Shown: one piece after another, positions 33,227 through 41,262 of the stretch | Layout of the letters: each line of letters begins with the position of its first letter | Numbering within the stretch: the first letter of the stretch is position 1 | Assembly (NCBI RefSeq): GCF_016093295.1 | Contig: NZ_JAEDAL010000001.1 | Location: 806,001-870,000, forward strand | Source: Inhella gelatinilytica | GTDB taxonomy: Bacteria > Pseudomonadota > Gammaproteobacteria > Burkholderiales > Burkholderiaceae_C | Direction: 5' to 3' | Length of the DNA stretch: 64,000 nt | Program-made: the position numbers and the translations under genes | The notes under the pieces: model-generated | The model's database searches: none | Told to the model about the DNA's origin: nothing | Seen by the model: only the letters and a program-made list of their open reading frames with translations

Positions 33227-35296
33227 ATGCACGCCGTTCGTTTGCTTCGTTCTCCGCGACCCGTGGCGCTGGTGTTGGCGCTGGCCGCCACCCTGCCGCT
33301 CACGGCCCTGGCCCACAACCATGGCAAGGCCATGGGTCATGACGGCGAGACGCCGCTGATTCCGCGCGCCGCCCTGTTTGGCAACCCGGTCAAGGCGGGC
33401 GCCCAACTCAGCCCCAACGGCCAGTGGCTGTCGTGGCTGGCGCCGGTGAACGGCGTGATGAACGTCTGGGTTGCGCCGGTGGACAAGCCCGAGGCCGCCA
33501 AGGCCGTGACGGACTCCAAGGACCGCCCCATTCCCGGCGCCTTCTGGTCGGGCAACAGCGAGCAAATCCTGTTCGTCAAAGACAACGCGGGCGACGAGAA
33601 CTTCCGCCTCTACGGTGTGGACGTGAAGACGGGCCAGCAGCGCGACTACACGCCGTTTGAAAAAGTGCGCGTGCGCATGATGGGTGGCTCGCGCGCCCGT
33701 CCGGACGAGGTGCTGGTGGGCATCAACAACCGCGACCCGCGCTGGCACGACGCCCACCTGCTGAACCTCAAGACCGGTGAGCTCAAGCTGGTGATGGAAG
33801 GCACGGGCTATGCCGGCCTCATGCCCGATGACTCCCTGGCGGTGCGCATGGCCATGCGCCCGAATGCAGCCGGCGGCATGGACTTCTTCCAGGTCAAGGA
33901 GGGTAAGGCCGAGGACAAGCCCTTCCTCTCCACCAATCTGGAAGACAGCTCAACCTCGCCGCTGGGCTACACGCTGGATGGCAAGACCCTGTACTGGATG
34001 GATGCGCGCGACCGTGACACCACGGCGGTCTACGCCGAGGACGTGGCCACCGGCAAGCGCACCCTGCTGGCCGAAGATGCCCGCGCCGACCTGGGCAGCA
34101 CGCTGCGCGACCCGGCCACTGGTGTGGTGCAAGCCTACTCGGTGGACTACCTGACCAACGAATGGCACTTCTTGGACAAGAAGCTCAAGGCTGACTTCGA
34201 TTGGCTGCAGAAGCAACTGGGCAAGGGCGAGATCTATGTCGCCAGCCGCACGCGCGATGACGACAAGTGGATCGTGGGCATCGACCCCGTCTCCAAGGTC
34301 GCCGCCACCTACCTGTATGACCGCAAGGCCAAAAAGCTGCGCGCGCTCTACACCGCTCGCCCGGCCCTGGAAGGCGCGCCCTTGGTGCCCATGCACCCGG
34401 TCGAGATCAAGGCCCGCGACGGCCTGACCCTGCCCAGCTACTTGACCCTGCCCAAGGCCGCCGATGCCAACGGCGACGGCAAGCCTGAGAAGGCCGCGCC
34501 CCTGGTGCTGCTGGTGCACGGCGGACCCTGGGCCCGCGACGGCTACGGTTACAACTCGCAGCACCAGTGGCTGGCCAACCGCGGCTACGCCGTGCTGTCG
34601 GTGAACTTCCGCGCCTCCACGGGCTTTGGCAAGAAGTTCCTCAATGCTGGCAACAAGCAGTGGGGTCTGGCCATGCACAACGACTTGCTCGACGCCGTCG
34701 AGTGGGCCGTCAAGCAAGGCGTCACCACCAAGGACAAGGTCGCCATCATGGGCGGCAGCTACGGGGGCTACGCCGCGCTGGCCGGTGTGACCTTCACGCC
34801 CACCACCTTCGCCTGCGCGGTGGACATCGTGGGCCCCTCCAACTTGGAGACCCTGCTGGGCACCATTCCCCCGTACTGGGAGGCCGGCAAGAAGCAGATG
34901 TACAGCCGTATGGGCGACCCGACGACGGACGAGGGCAAGGCCATCCTGCGCGCCGCCTCGCCGCTGTACAAGGCCGACCAGATCGTGCGCCCGCTGCTCA
35001 TTGGCCAAGGTGCCAACGACCCGCGGGTCAAGCAGGCCGAGAGCGACCAGATCGTGACGGCCATGCAGGCCAAGAACATCCCGGTGACCTATGCGCTGTA
35101 CCCGGATGAAGGCCACGGCTTCGCCAAGCCCAACAACCGCATTGGCTTCAACGCCATGGCCGAAGCCTTCTTGGGCCAATGCCTGGGTGGCCGTGTCGAA
35201 CCCCTGGGCGAGACGCAGCGGGCCTCCACCGTGCAAGTGGTGCACGGTGCCGAGCACGTGCCGGGCCTGAAGGACGCGGTGGCCAAGAAGCCCTGA
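33227..35296 (+). CDS. Exported S9 family peptidase (prolyl oligopeptidase fold), tandem copy 1
   Basis: A 689-residue exported serine peptidase. A signal peptide ends after TALA near residue 28; a beta-propeller-like domain (about 45-400) precedes an alpha/beta hydrolase domain with the nucleophile in GGSYGGYAAL, the Asp in GQGANDPRV and the His in DEGHGF. Such enzymes cleave short peptides, often acylaminoacyl- or dipeptidyl-peptidase-like. GGAG lies six bases before ATG 33227, which is preferred to an in-frame ATG at 33164. The C-terminal half is nearly identical to the next gene. An intrinsic terminator follows. Confidence 0.93.
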   Translation: MHAVRLLRSPRPVALVLALAATLPLTALAHNHGKAMGHDGETPLIPRAALFGNPVKAGAQLSPNGQWLSWLAPVNGVMNVWVAPVDKPEAAKAVTDSKDRPIPGAFWSGNSEQILFVKDNAGDENFRLYGVDVKTGQQRDYTPFEKVRVRMMGGSRARPDEVLVGINNRDPRWHDAHLLNLKTGELKLVMEGTGYAGLMPDDSLAVRMAMRPNAAGGMDFFQVKEGKAEDKPFLSTNLEDSSTSPLGYTLDGKTLYWMDARDRDTTAVYAEDVATGKRTLLAEDARADLGSTLRDPATGVVQAYSVDYLTNEWHFLDKKLKADFDWLQKQLGKGEIYVASRTRDDDKWIVGIDPVSKVAATYLYDRKAKKLRALYTARPALEGAPLVPMHPVEIKARDGLTLPSYLTLPKAADANGDGKPEKAAPLVLLVHGGPWARDGYGYNSQHQWLANRGYAVLSVNFRASTGFGKKFLNAGNKQWGLAMHNDLLDAVEWAVKQGVTTKDKVAIMGGSYGGYAALAGVTFTPTTFACAVDIVGPSNLETLLGTIPPYWEAGKKQMYSRMGDPTTDEGKAILRAASPLYKADQIVRPLLIGQGANDPRVKQAESDQIVTAMQAKNIPVTYALYPDEGHGFAKPNNRIGFNAMAEAFLGQCLGGRVEPLGETQRASTVQVVHGAEHVPGLKDAVAKKP

Positions 35297-35321
35297 CCGG
35301 TCCGTTTTTGAATGCGCTTCT

Positions 35322-35347
35322 TGGGGCCCTTCGGGGCCTCTTTTTTT
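35322..35347 (+). terminator. Intrinsic terminator of S9 peptidase copy 1
   Basis: GGCCC-TTCG-GGGCC stem inside TTGGGGCCCTTCGGGGCC, followed by CTTTTTTT. The 39 bases around it, from TGAATGCGCTTC onward, are identical to the terminator of the second copy. Confidence 0.85.
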
Positions 35348-35487
35348 GATCGGCGCTCGACGCCGGGCGGCCGGACTGTCGAACGAGGCTGCAGTTCAAC
35401 CAGAGAAAACGACGGCTTGTCAAAACGGGCACGCGACTGCGCACGGAGGCGCCTACGCTGCGCAGCTTTTCAACCGCTGGGACCGTC

Positions 35488-37530
35488 ATGACCCGTTCAC
35501 TTTTTGTTGTTGGCGCCGCACTCACCCTCGCTTGGACTGCCACGGCGGCCGCGGCCAACGCTGCGGTGTCGGCGCCGGCTGAAACTCCGCTGATTGCCCG
35601 CGAGGCCTTGTTTGGCAACCCGGTCAAGGTGTCCGGTCAGATCAGTCCCAACGGGAAATGGCTGTCCTGGATGGCGCCCGTCAACGGCGTGATGAATGTG
35701 TGGGTGGCGCCCGTGGACAAGCCCGAGGCCGCCCGCCCCGTCACCGACGCCAAGGACCGCCCGATTCCGCTCTACTCGTGGGCCAGCAACAGCGAGCAGA
35801 TCCTGTTCGTCAAGGACAACGGCGGGGACGAGAACTACCACTTCTACGGCGTGAACGTCCAAGGGGGCGCGCCCCGCGACTACACGCCCTTCGACAAGGT
35901 GGCGGTGCAGCTGATCGCAACCTCCATGAAGCACCCCGACGAGGTGCTGGTGGGCATCAACAACCGCGACCCGCGTTGGCACGATGTGCACCGCCTGAAC
36001 CTGCGCACCGGCGCGCTCAAGCTGGTGATGAAGGGCGACGGCATCGGGGAGTTCGAAGCCGACGAAGACCTGCGCTTGCGCCTGGCGTTCAAACCCAACG
36101 CGGCTGGCGGCACCGACTACCACGCCATCCACAACGGGGTGGTGGCCGAGAAGCCCCTGCTCACCACCGGCTTGGAAGACACCACCACCCGATCGCTGGG
36201 CTTTAGCGCCGACGGCCGCACGCTCTATTGGCTGGACACGCGCAACCGCGACACCGCTGCGGTGTTTGCCGAAGACACCACCACGGGCCAGCGCACGCTG
36301 CTGGCCGAAGACGCAAGGGCCGATTTGGGGGCCACCTTGCGCCACCCGCAGACGGGCAAGGTCCAGGCCTACGCCGTCAACTACCTGACCACCGAATGGC
36401 ACTTCTTGGACAAGAAGCTCAAGGCCGACTTTGATTGGCTGCGCCAGCAATTCGGGCCAAGCGAAATCCACGTCAACAGCCGCACCCAGGCCGACGACAA
36501 ATGGGTGTTGGTGGTGGACCCGGTGGTCAAGCCGGCCACGGCCTACCTGTACGACCGCACGGCCAAGCGCCTGACCGAGATGTACACCGCCCGCCCGGCC
36601 CTGCAGGGCGCGCCCCTGGTGCCCATGCACCCGGTCGAGATCAAGGCCCGCGATGGCCTGACCCTGCCCAGCTACCTCAGCCTGCCGCAGGCCGCCGACG
36701 CCAACGGCGACGGCAAGGCCGACCGTGCCGTGCCGCTGGTGCTCTTTGTGCACGGCGGGCCGTGGGCGCGGGACACGCATGGCTTCCACAGCTATCACCA
36801 GTGGTTGGCCAACCGCGGCTACGCCGTGCTGTCGGTGAACTTCCGCGCGTCCACGGGCTTTGGCAAGAAGTTCCTCAATGCCGGCAACAAGCAGTGGGGC
36901 CTGGCCATGCACAACGACTTGCTCGACGCCGTCGAGTGGGCCGTCAAGCAAGGGGTGACCACCCAGGACAAGGTCGCCATCATGGGCGGCAGCTACGGGG
37001 GCTACGCCGCGCTGGCTGGCGTGACCTTCACGCCCACCACCTTCGCCTGCGCGGTGGACATCGTGGGCCCCTCCAACTTGGAGACCCTGCTGGGCACCAT
37101 TCCCCCGTACTGGGAGGCCGGCAAGAAGCAGATGTACAGCCGCATGGGCGACCCGACGACGGACGAGGGCAAGGCCATCCTGCGCGCCGCATCGCCGCTG
37201 TACAAGGCCGACCAGATCGTGCGCCCGCTGCTCATCGGCCAAGGCGCCAACGACCCGCGGGTCAAGCAGGCCGAGAGCGACCAGATCGTCGACGCCATGA
37301 AAGCCAAGAACATCCCGGTGACCTATGTGCTCTACCCCGATGAGGGGCATGGCTTCCGCAAGCCGGAAAACCGCATTGGCTTCAACGCCGTGGCTGAAAG
37401 CTTCCTGGGCCAATGCCTGGGTGGCCGAGTGGAGCCCTTGGGCGCCACCCAGCGCGCGTCTACCGCCAAAGTGATGCAGGGTGCCGAGCACGTTCCGGGC
37501 TTGAAGGACGCGCTGGCGAAGCAGCCCTGA
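35488..37530 (+). CDS. Exported S9 family peptidase, tandem copy 2
   Basis: A 680-residue paralogue of the preceding gene with a different signal peptide (MTRSLFVVGAALTLAWTATA). Ser in GGSYGGYAAL, Asp in GQGANDPRV and His in DEGHGF are intact. The propeller half differs from copy 1 at many residues, but from about HQWLANRGYAVLSVNF to AESDQIV the two proteins are identical apart from one residue (TKDK versus TQDK), and the DNA there differs at only a few silent sites per 100 bases. Different propellers on the same hydrolase domain suggest altered substrate access with the catalytic part kept uniform. Confidence 0.93.
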   Translation: MTRSLFVVGAALTLAWTATAAAANAAVSAPAETPLIAREALFGNPVKVSGQISPNGKWLSWMAPVNGVMNVWVAPVDKPEAARPVTDAKDRPIPLYSWASNSEQILFVKDNGGDENYHFYGVNVQGGAPRDYTPFDKVAVQLIATSMKHPDEVLVGINNRDPRWHDVHRLNLRTGALKLVMKGDGIGEFEADEDLRLRLAFKPNAAGGTDYHAIHNGVVAEKPLLTTGLEDTTTRSLGFSADGRTLYWLDTRNRDTAAVFAEDTTTGQRTLLAEDARADLGATLRHPQTGKVQAYAVNYLTTEWHFLDKKLKADFDWLRQQFGPSEIHVNSRTQADDKWVLVVDPVVKPATAYLYDRTAKRLTEMYTARPALQGAPLVPMHPVEIKARDGLTLPSYLSLPQAADANGDGKADRAVPLVLFVHGGPWARDTHGFHSYHQWLANRGYAVLSVNFRASTGFGKKFLNAGNKQWGLAMHNDLLDAVEWAVKQGVTTQDKVAIMGGSYGGYAALAGVTFTPTTFACAVDIVGPSNLETLLGTIPPYWEAGKKQMYSRMGDPTTDEGKAILRAASPLYKADQIVRPLLIGQGANDPRVKQAESDQIVDAMKAKNIPVTYVLYPDEGHGFRKPENRIGFNAVAESFLGQCLGGRVEPLGATQRASTAKVMQGAEHVPGLKDALAKQP

Positions 37531-37550
37531 TCCGTACCTTTGAATGCGCT

Positions 37551-37577
37551 TCTTGGGGCCCTTCGGGGCCTCTTTTT
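37551..37577 (+). terminator. Intrinsic terminator of S9 peptidase copy 2
   Basis: The same GGCCC-TTCG-GGGCC hairpin with a T7 tail as at 35322-35347; both lie within an identical 39-base block, so the terminator was duplicated or converted along with the gene. Confidence 0.85.
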
Positions 37578-37646
37578 TTCAATTGCTTACGCGGCTTCTG
37601 GGTGGGCTGCCTAAACTGACTTCAGCCCCCGCTGAAGGAGATTTCC

Positions 37647-38828
37647 ATGCGCACCCGCTTTGCCCTGCTGTCCGCACTTGCCTTGGCTGCCTGCGGCGGC
37701 GGTGGGGGCGACAGCGGCCCTCCCGTGCTGGGCCTGGGTACCTTGAACCTGTGGTTGGCCGACGCGCCGGCCTGTGGCATGGACAAGGTCTTTGTGACGG
37801 TGGAGAAGGTGCGGGTGCACACCAGCAGCACGGCGGGTGATGCCGACACCGGGTGGGTGGACATCACCCCGCCGGCACCGGTGCGCGTGGACTTGCTGAC
37901 GCTGACCAACGGCACGCTCGCGGCGCTGGGCCAAGCCACGCTGCCCGCAGGCAGCTACCAGCAGCTGCGCCTGGTGCTGGCTGAGAGCACCGGCGCCAAT
38001 CCCATGGCCAATGCCGTGCGGCCCAGCGGTGCCACGGCCGATGTGGCGCTGGAGACCCCGAGCGGGCTGCAGTCCGGCCTCAAGATCAACGCCGGCATCA
38101 CGGTCACCGCCACGCAGCGCGTGGACTGGGCGATCGACTTTGACGCCTGCAAGTCCATCGTCCAGGCGGGCCACTCGGGCCGCTACCAGCTCAAGCCGGT
38201 GCTGCAGGCGCTGCCGCTGCTGAGTGAGACCGGCCAGCGCGTCGTGGGTTATTTGGATGCCGCCCTGGCCAATGGCGCGGCCACGGTGTCGGTCCAGCAG
38301 GCCGGCAAGCCGGTGCGCACCACGCCCACCGATGCCACCGGCAAGTTCGTGCTCTACCCCGTGCCCGCGGGGGAGTACGACCTGGTCCTCAGCGCCACCG
38401 GCCGCGCCACGGCCGTGATGACGGGCGTGCCCGTGGCCGCCACCAGCGTCACCACCGTGGGCAGCGACACCCTGCGCCTGGTGCCCCCCACCAGCGCGAG
38501 CGCCGAGGTCTCGGGCACCGTCAGCAAGGGCGGCAGCGTGGCCAACACCGGCGGCGCCGTGCGCGCCCTGCTGACCTTCAACGGCGGCCCCAACGTCGAG
38601 GCCGGCTACGGCGCGGCGGATGCCACCACGGGCCGCTACCGCCTCACCCTGCCCACCGGCACGCCCGTGCGCACGACCTACCTGGCCAATGCCACCGCCT
38701 TCACCTGGACCCCGCGCCCCAGCGAAGCCGGCAAGTTCCGCCTGGAGGCCAGCGTGCTGGGCGTGACGACACCGCAAACCGCCGACATCAACCTCACGGG
38801 GTACCTGACGAAGGATTGGACCTTCTGA
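37647..38828 (+). CDS. DUF4382 lipoprotein with carboxypeptidase-regulatory-like domain
   Basis: A 393-residue lipoprotein: signal peptide and lipobox LAAC (Cys near residue 16) followed by a Gly-rich stretch. Residues about 30-180 form a DUF4382 domain (LNLWLADAPACGMDKVFVTV, VDLLTLTNG, AGSYQQLRLVL), and about 200-390 contain two beta-sandwich modules of the carboxypeptidase regulatory type (TDATGKFVLYPVPAGEYDLVL and TTGRYRLTLPTGTP). The protein is probably anchored in the outer membrane; binding partners are unknown. GGAG precedes the ATG. It sits between the S9 terminator and a toxin-antitoxin pair. Confidence 0.85.
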   Translation: MRTRFALLSALALAACGGGGGDSGPPVLGLGTLNLWLADAPACGMDKVFVTVEKVRVHTSSTAGDADTGWVDITPPAPVRVDLLTLTNGTLAALGQATLPAGSYQQLRLVLAESTGANPMANAVRPSGATADVALETPSGLQSGLKINAGITVTATQRVDWAIDFDACKSIVQAGHSGRYQLKPVLQALPLLSETGQRVVGYLDAALANGAATVSVQQAGKPVRTTPTDATGKFVLYPVPAGEYDLVLSATGRATAVMTGVPVAATSVTTVGSDTLRLVPPTSASAEVSGTVSKGGSVANTGGAVRALLTFNGGPNVEAGYGAADATTGRYRLTLPTGTPVRTTYLANATAFTWTPRPSEAGKFRLEASVLGVTTPQTADINLTGYLTKDWTF

Positions 38829-38855
38829 CCGCGAGGGGTGATTTGCGGCAGGCGG

Positions 38856-38877
38856 ATGTAGCACAAAAGCGCTACAT
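38856..38877 (+). promoter_or_regulatory. Operator-like inverted repeat of the toxin-antitoxin genes
   Basis: ATGTAGC (38856-38862) and GCTACAT (38871-38877), a perfect 7-bp inverted repeat with an 8-base centre, ends 22 bases before the antitoxin ATG. Ribbon-helix-helix antitoxins normally repress their own operon by binding such TGTAGC/GCTACA sites, so autoregulation is expected. Confidence 0.6.
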
Positions 38878-38899
38878 TGGGATTTCGCAAGGAGACTCC

Positions 38900-39157
38900 A
38901 TGTCCACCACCACGATTCGTCTCGACGACGATTTCAAACAGCGATTGACCGCGGCCGCAGCGCGCACCGGCCGAACCGCGCACGCCTTCATCCTGGAGGC
39001 GGTGGCTCAGCAAGTGGAGCGCTGCGAGCAGGAGGCTGCGTTCCACCACGTTGCGCAACAGCGTTGGGCCACGTTGGTGGCGGGCGGGCCCTCGCTGAGT
39101 TTGGCGGATGCCGAGGCGCATCTGGCGCAGCGGGTCCGCGCTCAAACCAAGGGCTGA
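38900..39157 (+). CDS. Ribbon-helix-helix antitoxin (ParD/CopG-like)
   Basis: An 85-residue protein beginning MSTTTIRLDDDFKQRLTAAA, the beta strand and first helix of a ribbon-helix-helix DNA-binding fold; TAHAFILEAVAQQVE is the second helix. The C-terminal part is the likely toxin-binding tail. AAGGAG (38889-38894) lies five bases before ATG 38900. The toxin starts nine bases after its stop. It should neutralise the toxin and repress the operon through the inverted repeat upstream. Confidence 0.88.
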   Translation: MSTTTIRLDDDFKQRLTAAAARTGRTAHAFILEAVAQQVERCEQEAAFHHVAQQRWATLVAGGPSLSLADAEAHLAQRVRAQTKG

Positions 39158-39166
39158 TGCGCTTGC

Positions 39167-39469
39167 ATGACCAGGGCAACCCGGGTCGAACTGGCCCCCG
39201 AAATACTCGAAGACCTCGATCGCATCTTTGATCACGTGGCGGGGTATGACCCGACCGCTGCCGAGCCGCGCGTTGCGTTCATTCTGGAGGGCTTGCGGAT
39301 CCTGACGCACAGCCCCGAAATTGGCCGTCCGGTCCAAGACGGGCAGCGCGAGTTGGTGATCGGCCGAGGGGCTAATGGCTATGTGGCGCGCTACCGGTAT
39401 CTGCCGGAAGTGGACGTGGCGGTGGTGCTGGCGGTCCGCAGCCAACGGGAGCTGGGCTACCGGCGGTAG
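39167..39469 (+). CDS. ParE/RelE superfamily toxin
   Basis: A 100-residue protein of the ParE/RelE fold: VELAPEILEDLDRIFDHVAG at the start, ILEGLRILTHSPEIGRPV in the middle and ARYRYLPEVDVAVVLAVRSQRELGYR at the end, with the arginine-rich C-terminal strand typical of the family. The GRPV and LAVRSQRE motifs fit ParE more than mRNA-cleaving RelE, so gyrase inhibition is plausible but unproven. Paired with the antitoxin directly upstream; converges on queE. Confidence 0.88.
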   Translation: MTRATRVELAPEILEDLDRIFDHVAGYDPTAAEPRVAFILEGLRILTHSPEIGRPVQDGQRELVIGRGANGYVARYRYLPEVDVAVVLAVRSQRELGYRR

Positions 39470-39479
39470 CCCAGCTCGC

Positions 39480-40115
39480 TCAGGGAATCCCGAGCACCTT
39501 GTGCTGCTGCAAGCTCAGCCGCCACTGCGGGTGCTGCAGGCAGTAGTCGATGGCGGCGCGGGTGTTTTGGGTCTTGAACACGCCATCCATCGGCTGCAGG
39601 AAAAAGTGCTCGAAGGCGAGGCTCGCAAAGCGCTCGGGGGGCGCCAGGGGCTGGGGGTAGACGAGCTTGAGCTCGTGGCCCTGGGTCAGCACGACCTCGG
39701 CATCGGCCTTGGGGCTGACGCAGATCCAGTCCAGCCCGGCGGGTGCGGGCTGCGTGCCGTTGGTTTCGACCGCGACCTCAAAGCCCTGTGCGTGCAGGGC
39801 TTGAATGGCGGGTTCGTCCAGTTGCAGCAGCGGCTCGCCGCCCGTGCAGACGACGTAGGGACGGCCCTGTTGGAGATCGGGCCAGCGCGCCGCCACATGC
39901 GCGGCGAGCAGCTCAGCCGTCGCAAACTTGCCGCCGCCTTCGCCGTCGGTCCCGACGAAATCGGTGTCGCAAAAGTTGCAGACCGCCTGGGCGCGGTCTT
40001 GTTCACGACCGCTCCAGAGGTTGCAGCCGGCAAAGCGCAGAAAGACGGCCGCGCGGCCGGCTTGCGCCCCTTCGCCCTGCAGCGTGTAGAAGCATTCTTT
40101 GACGGCGTAGGTCAT
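39480..40115 (-). CDS. queE: QueE, 7-carboxy-7-deazaguanine synthase
   Basis: QueE is a radical SAM enzyme converting 6-carboxytetrahydropterin to 7-carboxy-7-deazaguanine in the queuosine pathway. The 211-residue product has its cluster-binding cysteines as C-x14-C-x2-C (GCNLWSG...VCNFCDTDF), the extended form known from Burkholderia QueE, not the classical CX3CX2C. CTGGEPLLQLD and VETNGTQPAP are further family motifs. Its ATG overlaps the stop of the queD gene (ATGA), so the two consecutive pathway steps are translationally coupled. Confidence 0.95.
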   Translation of the reverse strand: MTYAVKECFYTLQGEGAQAGRAAVFLRFAGCNLWSGREQDRAQAVCNFCDTDFVGTDGEGGGKFATAELLAAHVAARWPDLQQGRPYVVCTGGEPLLQLDEPAIQALHAQGFEVAVETNGTQPAPAGLDWICVSPKADAEVVLTQGHELKLVYPQPLAPPERFASLAFEHFFLQPMDGVFKTQNTRAAIDYCLQHPQWRLSLQQHKVLGIP

Positions 40116-41224
40116 ACCGGAATCAACTCCTGCGTGTCGCCCAGGGTGACGAGGGCCCCGCAGCCGCGGGTTTCAAAGAGGTCCACGCGGTCGGTCTCGG
40201 GCAGCACGGCGCGGGCTTCGCGCAGGAGGTGGGCGGCCAGCGTGGCGCAGTCGCCGTCTGACAGCGCCGGGTCCAGGTGCAGCGGGTGGTGGTCCAGGCG
40301 TTTGAAGACGGGGTTGAAGCGGTCTTTGACGTCGCCAAAGTCCACCGCCCAGCCCAGAAGCTGGTGCAGTTCGGCCTGCAGGTGCAGGCGCAGCGTGAAG
40401 GTGTGGCCGTGCACGCCAGCGAGCGGGTGGTCCTGCGGGGCGCGCTTGAGCTGCACGGCGGAGTCGAGCTTGAACTCTTTCCAGATGCGAAAGCGGGCGC
40501 CGTCGTAGTTGGCGCCGCTGGAGCCCGTCTCGTAGACGGTGACCCAGCTCAGTTCGGGCAATTCGGGTTTGAGGCGCTGCCAGATCCAGCGCGAGAGCAT
40601 CTCGCTCGTGGGGTTCTCCAGCCCCGGCAGTTCGTTCAGGCAGCGGTAGTTGAGCTCGAAGTGCAGCGGCGCCCAGAGCGCATCGAGCTGGTCGTAATCG
40701 AGTGCGTAGTCGCGCTCCCCCAAGTCCTGGTTGGCGTGCAGGATGACCTCGAAGCCGTGCCCGTGCAGGCGCCCGCACTTGTGGCCGGCGGGCACGTGGG
40801 GTAGCCAGTGCGCGCTCTGAAAGCGATAGCGCCGCCACACATGGGCGTGGCCGCGCCCGTCCAAGTCCACGCCGCTGTGGGCCGTGCTGTAGACCGAGAG
40901 CTGCTGCAGCCCGGGCAGCGGCGGCTGACCATCCCCACCGGCCAGGCGCTTTTGCAGCCAGCGGGCCAGGTTCTCGTCCGTGGGGTTGGGCAGGTGGTCG
41001 TTCAGCAGTGCGTGGTCCAGCGGTGCCGCCGCGTGCTCCAGGCGCTCCCGCAGGCGGCTGACTTCGCCCCCCGCAAACGGCGCCCAGCCGGAGGGCAAGG
41101 CACAGCGAGCCTGGGCGAAGTAGCTGTGCCCATGCAAACCGCGGGCGCGGTGGCCTTCGGGCAGGGCGGGGATGTGGCAGGCCGACTCGAAGCCGGTGCC
41201 GGCGCTGTGGAGGGTCAGAAGCAT
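40112..41224 (-). CDS. queD: Triple-domain QueD-like 6-carboxytetrahydropterin synthase
   Basis: QueD turns dihydroneopterin triphosphate into 6-carboxytetrahydropterin. Bacterial QueD is about 120 residues, but this 370-residue protein has three consecutive PTPS-fold modules (about 1-125, 126-250, 251-370), each with an HGH zinc motif. Module 2 (AHWLPHVPAGHKCGRLHGH) keeps all zinc ligands and the catalytic Cys but has LNYRC where the Asp-His pair (LDHH in QueD) should be. Modules 1 and 3 keep Asp-His (PLDHALLND, RLDHHPL) but lack the Cys, and module 3 lacks the first zinc His. The late Glu is in modules 2 and 3 (VYETGSSG, LFETRG). The position before queE supports the function. Confidence 0.88.
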   Translation of the reverse strand: MLLTLHSAGTGFESACHIPALPEGHRARGLHGHSYFAQARCALPSGWAPFAGGEVSRLRERLEHAAAPLDHALLNDHLPNPTDENLARWLQKRLAGGDGQPPLPGLQQLSVYSTAHSGVDLDGRGHAHVWRRYRFQSAHWLPHVPAGHKCGRLHGHGFEVILHANQDLGERDYALDYDQLDALWAPLHFELNYRCLNELPGLENPTSEMLSRWIWQRLKPELPELSWVTVYETGSSGANYDGARFRIWKEFKLDSAVQLKRAPQDHPLAGVHGHTFTLRLHLQAELHQLLGWAVDFGDVKDRFNPVFKRLDHHPLHLDPALSDGDCATLAAHLLREARAVLPETDRVDLFETRGCGALVTLGDTQELIPV

Positions 41225-41262
41225 GGGCGCGATTGTCGGACGCGCCGCAAGCCCGCGGGTGC

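Noticed and set aside
35497-37491. A 664-codon open frame on the minus strand opposite the second S9 peptidase, with similar long frames opposite paaZ (3725-5638) and in the antisense of 24198-26096 and 26214-28040
   Set aside because: High GC content leaves few stop codons in the opposite strand. The frames lie exactly under well-supported genes, have no recognisable domains or ribosome sites, and show third-position patterns of the other strand.
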